Source of the DNA: Kineosporia mesophila
GTDB lineage: Bacteria; Actinomycetota; Actinomycetes; Actinomycetales; Kineosporiaceae
DNA: 64,000 bases
Direction of reading: 5' to 3'
NCBI RefSeq assembly: GCF_021129235.1
Contig: NZ_JAJOMA010000018.1
Span: forward strand, 62,001-126,000
Positions within the stretch are counted from its first letter, which is position 1. Each line of letters begins with the position of its first letter. Positions 8,220 to 18,462 of this stretch are shown piece by piece. A model generated the notes under the pieces. It saw only the letters and a list, made by a program, of their open reading frames with translations. It ran no database searches and was not told where the DNA came from. The position numbers were made by a program, and so were the translations under genes.

Positions 8220-10859
8220 TCAGGTGGAGAGCTCGCGCCGGACCGTGTCGGACCGTTCGGCCGGCCGGGACACCCGGATCACGGCGTCGAGCACCGCGAG
8301 CCCGCTCCCGGCGACGACCACCGGGTTGAGCTCAAGCTCCGCCACCTCGGGCAGCTCGTCGGCCAGGCAGGCGAGGCGGCCGAGCACGTCCTCCAGGGCG
8401 GGCACGTCGACCGGCGCGGCTCCCTGGTGGCCGAAGAGCTTGGGCGCGGCGCGCACCGAGCGCACCAGGTCGGAGATGTCCACCGTGGTCAGCGGCGGGA
8501 TGCGGTGGGCGACGTCACCGAGCAGGCCGCTCGCGTCACCGCCCAGCCCGAACGAGACCACCGGGCCGAACAGCGGGTCCTCCACCGTGCGCAGCACACA
8601 GGCCACGCCGGGCTCGGCCATGCTCTGCACCACCAGCCCACCCGTGCCGAGCGTCGCCCGCATCTGGGCGAAGTCGGCCACCAGCTCGTCCTCGTCCTCG
8701 ATGTTCAGCCGCACTCCCCCGAGATCGACGCGATGACGCAGGTGGGGTGCGGTGGTCTTGAGCACCACCGGATATCCGATCCGGTTGGCGGCCGCGGCGG
8801 CCTCCGGCGCGGTGGTGACCGGGGTCCGCGGCCAGAGGTCGATGCCGAAGGCCTTCAGGAGTACCGCCGAGGCATCGGGATCGAGGGTGGCGCTGTCTTC
8901 CCAGGGGGACGCGGCCAGTGCCCGCGCCACCACGGCCCGGGCGGCGTCCAGGTCGAGGTCGTCCGGGTCGAACCGCTCCCCCGGGTCACGGCGGCGCCAG
9001 CGGGCGTACCACTCGGCCTTCGCCAGGGCCCGCACGGCCTCTTCGGGCGTCGGGTACGACGGGATCAGGCGCGGGTTGGACAGGGCCCGGTTCACCCCGT
9101 GCACGCCGAGGAAGCACGCGGCCACCGTGATGTCCGGGGCCTGGGCGGACACCTCGGACAGAGCCCGGGCCACCTCCCCGGCCTCGGTGGCGATGGGCGG
9201 GATGAACGCGGCCACCACCGACTGCACGCCCTCGGCGGCGAACGCCTCGGTGAGGGCGGCGCGGAACTGGGCCGGGTCGGCCTGCGGGTGCAGGGCGACG
9301 GGCTTGTGGACGACGACCAGGCCGGCCGCCACGCACCCGTCCGCGATCAGGGTACTGAGGGCGTCGCTGTTGCCGACGATGGCCACGTTGGGCCCGGCGG
9401 GCAGCGGCTGGTTCATCACCAGCTGCGCCACGTCGAGCATCTCGGCCACGGTCTGCACCCGGATGCAGCCCGACTGCCGCAGCATGGCGTCGAACGCCTC
9501 CCGCGGCGCGGTGCTCGCCCGCACCGAATGACCCGGCGGCACACCGAAACTCGACAGGCCGGACTTCAGCACGATGACCGGCTTGGACCGGGCCAGGCGG
9601 CGGGCGATGCGGGAGAACTTGCGCGGGTTGCCGAAGCTCTCCAGGTACAGGCCCACGGCGTCGGTGCCCGCGTCCTCCTCCCAGTACTGCATGCAGTCGT
9701 TGCCGGAGACGTCGGCGCGGTTGCCCGCGGACAGGAACGTGGACACCCCCAGACCTCGCCGCTCGACCGCGTCGAGCACCGCCACGGCCAGCCCGCCGGA
9801 CTGGGAGAACAGGCCCAGACGGCCCTCTTCCGGCAGGACGGGGATGAGCGAGACGTTCAGCCGCACGGCCTGGCCGGCGTTGATCAGGCCCCACGAGTTC
9901 GGCCCGACCACGCGCATGCCGTGCGAGCGCGCCAGCCGCACCAGTTCGCGCTGGCGGGCCAGGCCCTCGTCGCCGGTCTCGGCGAAACCGCTGGAGACGA
10001 CCACGATTCCGCGGACCCCGTGCTCGGCGCACTCGCGCACCACCTCGAGCACCCCCTCGGCCGGGATGGCGACCAGGGCCAGGTCGACCGGGCCCTGGAT
10101 GTCGCGCAGGCTCTTCACGGTGGCCAGTCCGAGCAGTTCGCCGGCCTCCTGGTGCACCACGTGCAGGGTGCCGGTGAAGCCGCCCGCGATGATGTCTTCC
10201 AGCAGCCGGTGCCCGACGGTCGCCGTGCGGCGGCTCGCCCCGATCAGCACCACCGACGAGGGGTTGAGCAGCCGCTCCATGCTGCGCGACTCGGCGCGGT
10301 GCTCCCGGGCCTCCATCACCGCCCGCGACCTCTCGGTCGGGTCGATGGTGAACCGCACCTCGATCACCCCGTCGTCGAACCGTGAGGTCAGCTCGTACCC
10401 GGCCTCCTGGAACACGGTGATCATCTTGCGGTTGCGCGGCAGCACGTCGGCGACGAACCGGCGGATGCCGTTCTCCCGGGCCGCCGCGGCCAGGTGCTCC
10501 AGCAGCACCGAGCTGACACCCCGGCCCTGGTGCGCGTCGCTGATGTTGAACGCGACCTCGGCGGCGTCGGAGCCGGAGTCGAGCCGGTCGTAGCGGCCCA
10601 CCCCCACGATGTCGTCACCGAGCATCGCGATCAGGGCCACCCGGTCGGCGTGGTCGACGTTGGTGAAGTGATGCAGGTCGCGCGGGGACAGCCGGGGCAT
10701 CGGCGCGAAGAACCGCAGGTAGATCGATTCCGGTGACTGGTGCACATGGAACCGCTGCAGCGCGTCGGCGTCATCGGCCGTGATCGGGCGCAGGTGCGCC
10801 GTCGCGCCGTCCCGCAGGACGACGTCCGCTTCCCAGTGCAGGGGGTAGTCCCGGGCCAT
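8220..10859 (-). CDS. GNAT acetyltransferase fused to acyl-CoA synthetase (NDP-forming) domains
   Basis: 879 residues. Residues 1-175 are a GNAT domain with the acetyl-CoA binding motif HQGRGVSSVLLEHL. Then follow a CoA-binding Rossmann domain (SVVLIGASRRTATVGHRLLE, from about 205), a succinyl-CoA-ligase-like flavodoxin domain, and a C-terminal ATP-grasp domain (from about 660) with VLLKAFGIDLWPRTPVT. This is the architecture of Pat-type protein lysine acetyltransferases, with GNAT at the N-terminus as often in actinobacteria, rather than at the C-terminus as in enterobacterial Pat. It probably acetylates acyl-CoA synthetases or other proteins. Catalytic competence of the ligase half is uncertain. 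Confidence 0.9.
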   Translation of the reverse strand: MARDYPLHWEADVVLRDGATAHLRPITADDADALQRFHVHQSPESIYLRFFAPMPRLSPRDLHHFTNVDHADRVALIAMLGDDIVGVGRYDRLDSGSDAAEVAFNISDAHQGRGVSSVLLEHLAAAARENGIRRFVADVLPRNRKMITVFQEAGYELTSRFDDGVIEVRFTIDPTERSRAVMEAREHRAESRSMERLLNPSSVVLIGASRRTATVGHRLLEDIIAGGFTGTLHVVHQEAGELLGLATVKSLRDIQGPVDLALVAIPAEGVLEVVRECAEHGVRGIVVVSSGFAETGDEGLARQRELVRLARSHGMRVVGPNSWGLINAGQAVRLNVSLIPVLPEEGRLGLFSQSGGLAVAVLDAVERRGLGVSTFLSAGNRADVSGNDCMQYWEEDAGTDAVGLYLESFGNPRKFSRIARRLARSKPVIVLKSGLSSFGVPPGHSVRASTAPREAFDAMLRQSGCIRVQTVAEMLDVAQLVMNQPLPAGPNVAIVGNSDALSTLIADGCVAAGLVVVHKPVALHPQADPAQFRAALTEAFAAEGVQSVVAAFIPPIATEAGEVARALSEVSAQAPDITVAACFLGVHGVNRALSNPRLIPSYPTPEEAVRALAKAEWYARWRRRDPGERFDPDDLDLDAARAVVARALAASPWEDSATLDPDASAVLLKAFGIDLWPRTPVTTAPEAAAAANRIGYPVVLKTTAPHLRHRVDLGGVRLNIEDEDELVADFAQMRATLGTGGLVVQSMAEPGVACVLRTVEDPLFGPVVSFGLGGDASGLLGDVAHRIPPLTTVDISDLVRSVRAAPKLFGHQGAAPVDVPALEDVLGRLACLADELPEVAELELNPVVVAGSGLAVLDAVIRVSRPAERSDTVRRELST

Positions 10860-10925
10860 CGTCCCAGGCTACGCAGGAAAGGGGCGGGCCGGGCAGGGCC
10901 CTGGTCCCCCCACCTTTCCTTTGTT

Positions 10926-11008
10926 CGTGATCATGCAAAACCTCCCCGACGTTCTAGAACTCTCCGGGCCATAGTTCTAGAACTCCGGGGAGGTTTTGCA
11001 TGATCACG
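10926..11008. repeat. 83-bp interspersed palindrome, copy 1
   Basis: Two 36-base arms (10926-10961 and 10973-11008), paired at 34 of 36 positions, around an 11-base loop. Arms begin CGTGATCATGCAAAACCTCC and end in GTTCTAGAACT. Three further 83-bp copies (24884, 44683, 52709) share nearly the same arms, while the loops differ. This copy lies between the divergent GNAT fusion gene and the nitroreductase gene, so it is not simply a 3'-end terminator. Confidence 0.92.
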
Positions 11009-11045
11009 ACCGGATTTGTGGTCGCCCGCACGGCAGGATCGGGGC

Positions 11046-11672
11046 ATGGAATTCGAGGACGTCGTCCGCGGACGACGGATGGTGCGCACCTACGACCCCG
11101 ATCGCCCCGTGGGCCGGGAGGTGCTGGGCCGGATCCTGGATCTCGCGGTCCGGGCCCCCAGTGCCGGGTTCAGCCAGGGGTGGGACTTCGTGGTGCTGAG
11201 CACTCCGGAGCAGGTGGAGCGGTTCTGGGACGCCACCGCGCCCGGGGAGGGCGAGGCGGACCGCTGGCTGCGCGGCATGCGCACGGCCCCGGCGCTGATC
11301 CTGTGCCTGTCCGACCGTGACGCCTACCTGGACCGCTACGCCGAGCCGGACAAGGGCTGGACCGACCGCGACGAGGCGCGCTGGCCGGTGCCGTACTGGG
11401 ACGTGGACACCGGCATGGCCTCGATGATCATCCTGCTGGCCGCGGTGGACGCCGGGCTGGCGGGCTGCTTCTTCGGGGTGCCGCCGGAGCGTCGTGAGGC
11501 GGTGCTGGAGACCTTCACGATCCCGGCCGGCCGGCGCATCGTGGGGGTGATCAGCCTGGGCCATCCCCCGGCCCCGGGCACCGACCGCCGGTCCCCGTCG
11601 CTGCGCCGGGGCCGCCGTGGTGTCGAAGAGGTCTCACATGAAGGAACTTTCGGGAATCCGTTCCGCCCCTGA
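11046..11672 (+). CDS. Nitroreductase family protein
   Basis: 208 residues with the FMN-dependent nitroreductase fold: an N-terminal RRMVRTYDPDRPVGREVL, the RAPSAGFSQGWDFVVL phosphate/FMN-binding segment, and VDAGLAGCFFGVP near the C-terminus. Family members reduce nitro groups, quinones or enones with NAD(P)H, and some are dehydrogenases in peptide natural-product pathways. ATG 11046 is chosen because conserved sequence begins there. The gene precedes the micro-ORF/ABC-exporter cassette by 127 bp; whether it belongs to it is unknown. Confidence 0.9.
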   Translation: MEFEDVVRGRRMVRTYDPDRPVGREVLGRILDLAVRAPSAGFSQGWDFVVLSTPEQVERFWDATAPGEGEADRWLRGMRTAPALILCLSDRDAYLDRYAEPDKGWTDRDEARWPVPYWDVDTGMASMIILLAAVDAGLAGCFFGVPPERREAVLETFTIPAGRRIVGVISLGHPPAPGTDRRSPSLRRGRRGVEEVSHEGTFGNPFRP

Positions 11673-11799
11673 GCAGTTCCCTGTCAATCCTGTCAGAGGT
11701 GACTACCAGGATTCCCGCCCGGTCCTGCCAGGAAGCACCGGCAGAGTTCTTCTCACGACAGCGAAACAGTCGCTGGCACAGCGAAGAAGGAGTTCCACC

Positions 11800-11913
11800 A
11801 TGGCGAGGATCCTGAAGGCCCGCAAGCGTCGCCCGGTCGAGAAGGTGCAGGAGCAGCCCCAGCGTCGGCCGGAGGACCGGGACAGCGGCCCCGCCCCCGA
11901 CCAGCGCGGCTGA
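11800..11913 (+). CDS. Micro-protein 1 of tandem basic family (37 aa)
   Basis: A 37-codon ORF with a strong ribosome-binding site (GAAGGAG about 8 bases upstream). Residues 1-15 read MARILKARKRRPVEK, nearly identical to the next ORF (one R/K change). The rest is Pro-, Gln-, Arg- and Asp-rich, with no Cys, no hydrophobic stretch and no membrane helix. Eleven Arg/Lys against six Asp/Glu make it basic. I do not recognise the family. The conserved N-terminus could be a leader, a nucleic-acid-binding tag or a protein docking segment. Confidence 0.75.
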   Translation: MARILKARKRRPVEKVQEQPQRRPEDRDSGPAPDQRG

Positions 11914-11957
11914 CCCGACCCGACCACACCGTAAACCCCACTCAAGGAGCAACAGTC

Positions 11958-12071
11958 ATGGCGAAGATCCTCAAGGCCCGCAAGCGCCGTCCCGTCGAGA
12001 AGCCGCAGCCGAAGAAGCGCCAGGACGAGCAGCAGCCGCAGCCGGAGCAGGGCCCCGCACCGCGGGACTGA
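11958..12071 (+). CDS. Micro-protein 2 of tandem basic family (37 aa)
   Basis: A second 37-codon ORF, 44 bp after the first, with its own AAGGAG. Its N-terminus MAKILKARKRRPVEK differs from micro-protein 1 only at residue 3, while the C-terminal halves diverge to a Gln/Pro/Lys-rich tail ending GPAPRD (GPAPDQRG in the first). Conservation at protein level with divergent tails indicates a real duplicated gene rather than chance. It is followed by a strong hairpin at 12107-12143. Function is unknown. Confidence 0.78.
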   Translation: MAKILKARKRRPVEKPQPKKRQDEQQPQPEQGPAPRD

Positions 12072-12106
12072 ACCGTTCGCTGACGCCGATCTCACCCTCG
12101 GCAGGC

Positions 12107-12143
12107 CGGGGCCGGTGGACACCTCAGGTGTCCACCGGCCCCG
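12107..12143 (+). terminator. Hairpin terminator or attenuator between micro-ORFs 2 and 3
   Basis: An 18-bp perfect stem (12107-12124 with 12126-12143) followed within a few bases by GGATTTT. It may end the micro-ORF transcript or attenuate read-through into the third micro-ORF and ABC exporter. Confidence 0.75.
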
Positions 12144-12273
12144 CCGGATTTTGCCGCCCGACCCGGAGAGCCGGTCAAAGACCGCTCCCAGCAAGCAATC
12201 GGCCACCGGTCAGGCAGCACCGGGAGGATCACCGGCGAGAGTGCCGCTGTCCCGAAACCCGAAGGAGCTCATC

Positions 12274-12318
12274 ATGGTCAAGGCCCCGCCAGCGCGTCAC
12301 CGGCGTGCAGTGACCTGA
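12274..12318 (+). CDS. Micro-ORF 3 (14 aa), truncated relative or leader peptide of the exporter
   Basis: A 14-codon ORF, MVKAPPARHRRAVT, with a good GAAGGAG about 7 bases upstream. Aligned without gaps to micro-protein 2 it matches at Met1, Lys3, Ala7, Arg8, Arg10, Arg11 and Val13, i.e. 7 of 14 positions, so it looks like a shortened member of the same family. Its stop lies 7 bases before the ABC exporter ATG, which has no clear ribosome-binding site of its own; translational coupling is likely. It could also be only a leader peptide. Confidence 0.55.
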   Translation: MVKAPPARHRRAVT

Positions 12319-12325
12319 TCCGCCC

Positions 12326-14215
12326 ATGACCACCACAGATTTCGACGACGACGGGACCGGGGACGACTCGGCCCGGCTGAGCTGGCCCGCGGTGCTGCGC
12401 CGGTTCTGGCCCCTGACCCGCGGCCGGCGCCTGGCCGTCGGGGCCGCGCTGATCTTCTACACCGCGGCCGTGACCGGCGACGCGATCGGCGTGGGGCTAC
12501 TGGCCACCCTGATCGACGGCGCGGTCGAGAACGGCAGCCTGGAAGAGTTCTGGCACCCGGCCGCGCTCTGGGCCGCCATCACCCTGGGTGCCGCCCTGCT
12601 CACCTACCTCGGTTCGGTGCTCACCGCGTCCGCCGCCGAGCGGTTCAGCCGGCGCCTGCGCGCCCGCACCCACGACCACCTGCTCACCGTGGCCCCCGAG
12701 GAACTCGACCGCCGGCGCCTGGGCGACGTGCTCTCCCGGGTGGTCGACGACACCGAGGAGGTGGAGCACCTGGTGGTCACCGGCCTGCTCGACGCCGCCT
12801 GCTCGATCCTGGCGGTGATCGTGTTCGGGGTGGCGGCGTTCCGCCAGAGCTGGCTGCTGGCCCTGGTGGTCGTCGCCGCGGCGCCCGTGCTCTGGCTGCT
12901 CAACCGCTGGCTGACCGGGCGCACCCACCAGGTCTCGATGCGCACCCGGGTCGCCCTCGGCGAGCTGACCTCGGCCCTGGAGCAGAGCCTGACCAACTCG
13001 GCCCTGGTGCAGGCCTACAACGGGCAGCGCAGCGAGCACAGCCGGCTGGCCACCGTCTCGGGCCGGCTGATGCGCGCCCGGCTGCGCCAGACCCGGCTGG
13101 CCGCGGTGCAGGGCCCGCTCACCGAACTCGTCGAGATGGGTGGGCTTCTCGCCGTCATCGGAATCGGTGTCTACGACATCGCCCGCGGCGAGCTGACCAC
13201 CGGCGGGCTGCTGGCCTTCACCGCGTACCTGACCTACCTGTACCCGCCGATCACCGCGGTCGGCCGGCTCGGCCTGACCGCTGCCTCGTCCGGCACCAGC
13301 GCGGCGCGGCTGACGGAACTGCTGGACCTGAAGCCCGCGGTGACCCCGGCCCGGGCCGACGGCGCCCTGCTGCTGCCCGCCCCGGCCCACCGGCCGGCCT
13401 CGACCGGGCCGCTGCAGTCGGGCCTGCTGATCGAGGATGTCACCGTGCACTCCCCCGGCCGGGCCGACCGGCTGCACGACGTGCGCCTGTGGATCCCGCC
13501 GGGAGCCCTGGTGATGGTGACCGGGCCGAGCGGTGCCGGGAAGTCGACCCTGGTCGAGCTGCTCGTGCGGTTCCGCGACCCGGACCGCGGGCGGGTGCTG
13601 CTGGACGGGCGCGATCTGCGGGACTATCCGCTCAGTGAACTGCGCAACCAGGTGACCCTGCTGCCCCAGGAACCCTTCATGTTCGACGAGAGCGTGCGGG
13701 AGAACATCACGTACGGCGTCGCCGACGATCCCGGCACCGGGGCGATCACCCGGGCCGCGCGGGACAGCGGCGCGGCCGAGTTCCTCGATCGGCTGCCCGA
13801 CGGCCTGGCCACCCAGGTCGGCCAGCGGGGCCGGGCCCTGTCCGGCGGGCAGCGGCAGCGGATCGCCCTGGCCCGGGCCCTGCTGCGGGAGGGACCGGTC
13901 CTGGTGCTCGACGAGCCGACCACCGGTCTCGACCCGGAGGCCGCCGGCCATCTGATCGGTACCCTGCGGCTGCTGACGGCCCGGGGCCGCACCGTGCTGC
14001 TCGTCACGCACGACCTGGAGCTGACCCGGCACGCCGATCAGGTGATCGAGCTGAGAGCCGGCCAGGTGCACCGCACGGTCGTGGCGCCCGAGGCCGCGAC
14101 CCGGCCGATCGATCAGGGGCGGCCGGGACCACACCGCAGCCGGGCCGAGCGCATCCGATCCGAACGCGCGCGTTCCCCCCGGACCGCGGTGGCCCGGGCG
14201 GGACTCAGAGAATGA
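12326..14215 (+). CDS. ABC exporter, fused membrane and ATPase domains
   Basis: 629 residues. An N-terminal six-helix exporter domain (about residues 30-330) is followed by an ABC ATPase with Walker A GPSGAGKST, signature LSGGQRQRIALARALL, Walker B VLVLDEPTTG and the H-loop LLVTHDLEL. No peptidase C39 domain is present, so it does not process a double-glycine leader. The C-terminus is a basic, disordered tail (RSRAERIRSERARSPR). Lying just after three related micro-ORFs, it may export or protect against a small product, though lipid, peptide and drug substrates are all possible. Its 3' end overlaps the convergent DUF456 gene by 11 bp. Confidence 0.92.
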   Translation: MTTTDFDDDGTGDDSARLSWPAVLRRFWPLTRGRRLAVGAALIFYTAAVTGDAIGVGLLATLIDGAVENGSLEEFWHPAALWAAITLGAALLTYLGSVLTASAAERFSRRLRARTHDHLLTVAPEELDRRRLGDVLSRVVDDTEEVEHLVVTGLLDAACSILAVIVFGVAAFRQSWLLALVVVAAAPVLWLLNRWLTGRTHQVSMRTRVALGELTSALEQSLTNSALVQAYNGQRSEHSRLATVSGRLMRARLRQTRLAAVQGPLTELVEMGGLLAVIGIGVYDIARGELTTGGLLAFTAYLTYLYPPITAVGRLGLTAASSGTSAARLTELLDLKPAVTPARADGALLLPAPAHRPASTGPLQSGLLIEDVTVHSPGRADRLHDVRLWIPPGALVMVTGPSGAGKSTLVELLVRFRDPDRGRVLLDGRDLRDYPLSELRNQVTLLPQEPFMFDESVRENITYGVADDPGTGAITRAARDSGAAEFLDRLPDGLATQVGQRGRALSGGQRQRIALARALLREGPVLVLDEPTTGLDPEAAGHLIGTLRLLTARGRTVLLVTHDLELTRHADQVIELRAGQVHRTVVAPEAATRPIDQGRPGPHRSRAERIRSERARSPRTAVARAGLRE

Positions 14216-14684
14216 CGATCCCGGCGATCCAGACCGCGGTGGCGAGGAGGCCGGCAGCCAGTTCGATGAGCATGGACAGGCCGACGGCCTTCACCGCCTG
14301 GACGGTGGAGGGCCACGCGGACGCATGGTTGCCCAGCCGCAGGATCTCGGCCAGGTAGATGCCCAGGACGAAGCCGATGGGCAACCCGATCACCGGGATG
14401 ATGAAGAATCCGAACACACCGAGTAACGCCCCGGCCGCCATGGTGATCCACGGCACACCGTCTTCCCGGAGCCGCCGGCCGGGCAGGATGTACTTCACCA
14501 CCGTGCCCAGAACCAGCACGGCGGCGGCCAGGCCGAACACGGCCCAGCCGCCGGCGGAGCTCTCGGCGTAGGCCCAGAGCAGCACGCCGACGGCCACGAG
14601 GACCAGTCCGGGCAGCACCGGCACGATCACGCCGGCGAGCCCGCACACGACGAACACCGCGGCCAGGACGGTCGCGGTGTTCAT
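14205..14684 (-). CDS. DUF456 membrane protein
   Basis: 159 residues composed almost wholly of hydrophobic, Gly-rich helices (about four to five membrane spans), including LAGVIVPVLPGLVLVAVGVL and the FFIIPVIGLPIGFVLGIYLAE segment characteristic of DUF456. Function is unknown. It converges on and overlaps the ABC exporter gene by 11 bp, and is followed upstream by the small zinc protein gene on the same strand. Confidence 0.9.
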   Translation of the reverse strand: MNTATVLAAVFVVCGLAGVIVPVLPGLVLVAVGVLLWAYAESSAGGWAVFGLAAAVLVLGTVVKYILPGRRLREDGVPWITMAAGALLGVFGFFIIPVIGLPIGFVLGIYLAEILRLGNHASAWPSTVQAVKAVGLSMLIELAAGLLATAVWIAGIVIL

Positions 14685-14742
14685 CGGTAGCCCATCAGAT
14701 CGGTCTAGGAGTGGTGATTAGGGAGTTGGGGTGGCCCCTGGC

Positions 14743-14970
14743 TCAGCGCTCGCCCTCGGGAGCGGTGGCAGGGGTGGGCGAGAGATTCTTCGTCTCGTCC
14801 TGGATCAGGGCCTCGGCGGCCGCCAGCGCATCCTTGTGCGCGTGCCCGTGGTGAGCACAGAAGAGGAGCTCGCCCCCGGCGGGCAGCGTGACCCGCATGT
14901 AGGCCCGGGCTCCGCAGCGGTCACAGCGGTCGGCCGCGGTCAGCGTTTCTTGAGCAATGGCAGCACCCAC
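14743..14970 (-). CDS. Small zinc-ribbon protein (DUF7455-like)
   Basis: 75 residues. LTAADRCDRCGARAYMRV followed by GGELLFCAHHGHAHKD gives a CxxC plus CxHH set likely to bind one zinc. This pattern, ending with IQDETKNL, is a familiar actinobacterial small protein found divergent from the parE gene, as here. Function is unknown. A purine-rich AAGGAGGT lies just before the ATG at 14970. Confidence 0.85.
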   Translation of the reverse strand: MGAAIAQETLTAADRCDRCGARAYMRVTLPAGGELLFCAHHGHAHKDALAAAEALIQDETKNLSPTPATAPEGER

Positions 14971-15383
14971 AGGTGACCTCCTTGAACATCCCGTCCGGGA
15001 CCCTGACGGGAATGGACATCGGTGACACTGAGAGAACAGTCAAGCAGGCTTTACCCTTCCCTGGCACGGTCAGATCGGTCCGTTCGCTGTCCGCGTAGTC
15101 ACAGCGGGACCACTGGACGCATCCCGACGGTCACCCAGTGCTACCGAGAGCGACGGGTCCGGAGTGACGGGAGAGACCCCGGGTCCGGCGCGTTGGTAAC
15201 CGCGGCTTGCGGGCATCCGGGTAATCTGCCCGGAAGCGGGCCGAAACCACGCTGTCCGGTGCGGTCCGGGGACCTGTCGCGCCCCGGGTATATTCGAACG
15301 GACGTTCGACCCGCACGCACACCCGACCCACGCCAGACCCCAGCCGCACCCCCAGACGCACCACCGACAGCAAGGAGCCGCCC
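14971..15383. other. Divergent promoter region with LexA box
   Basis: 413 bp between the small zinc protein gene and parE. No gene was found. It contains a perfect LexA box at 15294-15309 and a TATATT (15289-15294) that could be the -10 element of the parE promoter, which would put the LexA box over the promoter core. CAAGGAG just before 15384 supports the parE GTG. Confidence 0.6.
15294..15309. promoter_or_regulatory. LexA (SOS) box upstream of parE
   Basis: TCGAACGGACGTTCGA is a perfect match to the actinobacterial LexA consensus TCGAAC-N4-GTTCGA. It is 75 bp before the parE GTG and overlaps a TATATT -10 candidate, an ideal place for repression. The chance of a perfect 12-base match in the window is low, and a second one lies before the exonuclease gene at 60587. 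Confidence 0.88.
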
Positions 15384-17573
<2,190 letters not shown>

Positions 17574-17625
17574 AACTTCACCCTGTGGGCTCAAGGCGGA
17601 GCGGAGTCGGCCCGAAGATCTGGCC

Positions 17626-18393
17626 ATGAAGCGCCCGAGGTTGTCATCAGCCACTCCCTCCAGCCTCAGCCCGCGGGGGAAGTCCATCAGTACGCAACTC
17701 ATGTCCCACCTGCAGAACCTGCAGGTACCGAGCACGCTGCAGAACCATCTGCCGGGTCTCGGCCCCGGCCGGAAACAGCGCCGCAGCCGCCGGCTCCTGG
17801 TCGGTTCCGGGATGGCGATCGCCCTGATCGCCGCGGTCGGCGCGGCCTACGCCGCGCGGGGTCGCCTGCGTCAGCTGGTGGGCAGGCCGCCGGCCGAGAA
17901 CTCCGAACGCGGCCTGGACACGCTGACCGGCCTGCCCAACCGGGCCGAGGCCCAGTGGTGGCTCAACACCCGGCTGGCCCGGGCCCGGAACCGGAACCAC
18001 CGGCTGGCCGTGATGATCCTCGACATCAACGGTTTCGCGGAGCTCAACGAGATCCACGGCCGTGAGGTCGGCGACCACGTGCTCCAGGTGACCGCGGCCC
18101 GCATGCAGTCGCAGCTGCGCACCGGCGACATGGTCTGCCGCGTCGCGAACGACACCTTCATGGTGATCATGGACGCGATCGGCCCCGACCACCTGATCGC
18201 CCGCATCGGCGAGCGCGTCGTGAACACGGTCAGCGAGACGGTCAGCTTCCACGGCGAGCCGATCGCCATCTCGGCCAGCGTCGGGTTCGCGATCTCGCAG
18301 GACAAGGACAGGACACCGGATCTGCTGCTGGACCGCGCCGATCGGGCGCTGGTGCAGGCAAAGGCCTCCAACCGCAACGTGGTTCAGTACTGA
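17626..18393 (+). CDS. Membrane-anchored degenerate GGDEF protein
   Basis: 255 residues from ATG 17626; ATG 17701 is a shorter alternative and neither has a strong ribosome-binding site. One membrane helix (about residues 57-75, LLVGSGMAIALIAAVGAAYA) precedes a GGDEF domain: DTLTGLPNRAEAQWW, VMILDINGFAELNEIHG, then the signature position reads VANDTF instead of GGDEF. Loss of the signature argues against diguanylate cyclase activity; such domains often bind c-di-GMP or GTP, or regulate other proteins. It starts 52 bp after parE and may be co-transcribed with it. Confidence 0.8.
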   Translation: MKRPRLSSATPSSLSPRGKSISTQLMSHLQNLQVPSTLQNHLPGLGPGRKQRRSRRLLVGSGMAIALIAAVGAAYAARGRLRQLVGRPPAENSERGLDTLTGLPNRAEAQWWLNTRLARARNRNHRLAVMILDINGFAELNEIHGREVGDHVLQVTAARMQSQLRTGDMVCRVANDTFMVIMDAIGPDHLIARIGERVVNTVSETVSFHGEPIAISASVGFAISQDKDRTPDLLLDRADRALVQAKASNRNVVQY

Positions 18394-18403
18394 CAGCCAA
18401 CCG

Positions 18404-18444
18404 ATGGTGGACGTCCACGCGCTCGGGCCGTGGGCGTCCACCAT
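18404..18444. terminator. Bidirectional hairpin terminator
   Basis: A 16-bp stem (18404-18419 with 18429-18444, one G-U pair) around a 9-base loop, between the convergent ends of the degenerate GGDEF gene and the CGNR gene. The arm contains GGTGGACGTCCAC, also present in the palindrome at 42027. Confidence 0.78.
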
Positions 18445-18462
18445 GGTGGTTTGTGGTTGCCT

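Noticed and set aside
8908-10385. Long plus-strand ORF (825 codons) antisense to the GNAT fusion gene
   Set aside because: High-GC frame shadow: no similarity, Arg/His/Gly-rich, no ribosome-binding site, and it covers a clearly conserved gene.
11800-12318. Lanthipeptide or lasso-peptide precursors
   Set aside because: No Cys, few Ser/Thr, no modification enzymes (LanB/LanC/LanM, lasso cyclase) nearby; kept only as unknown micro-proteins.
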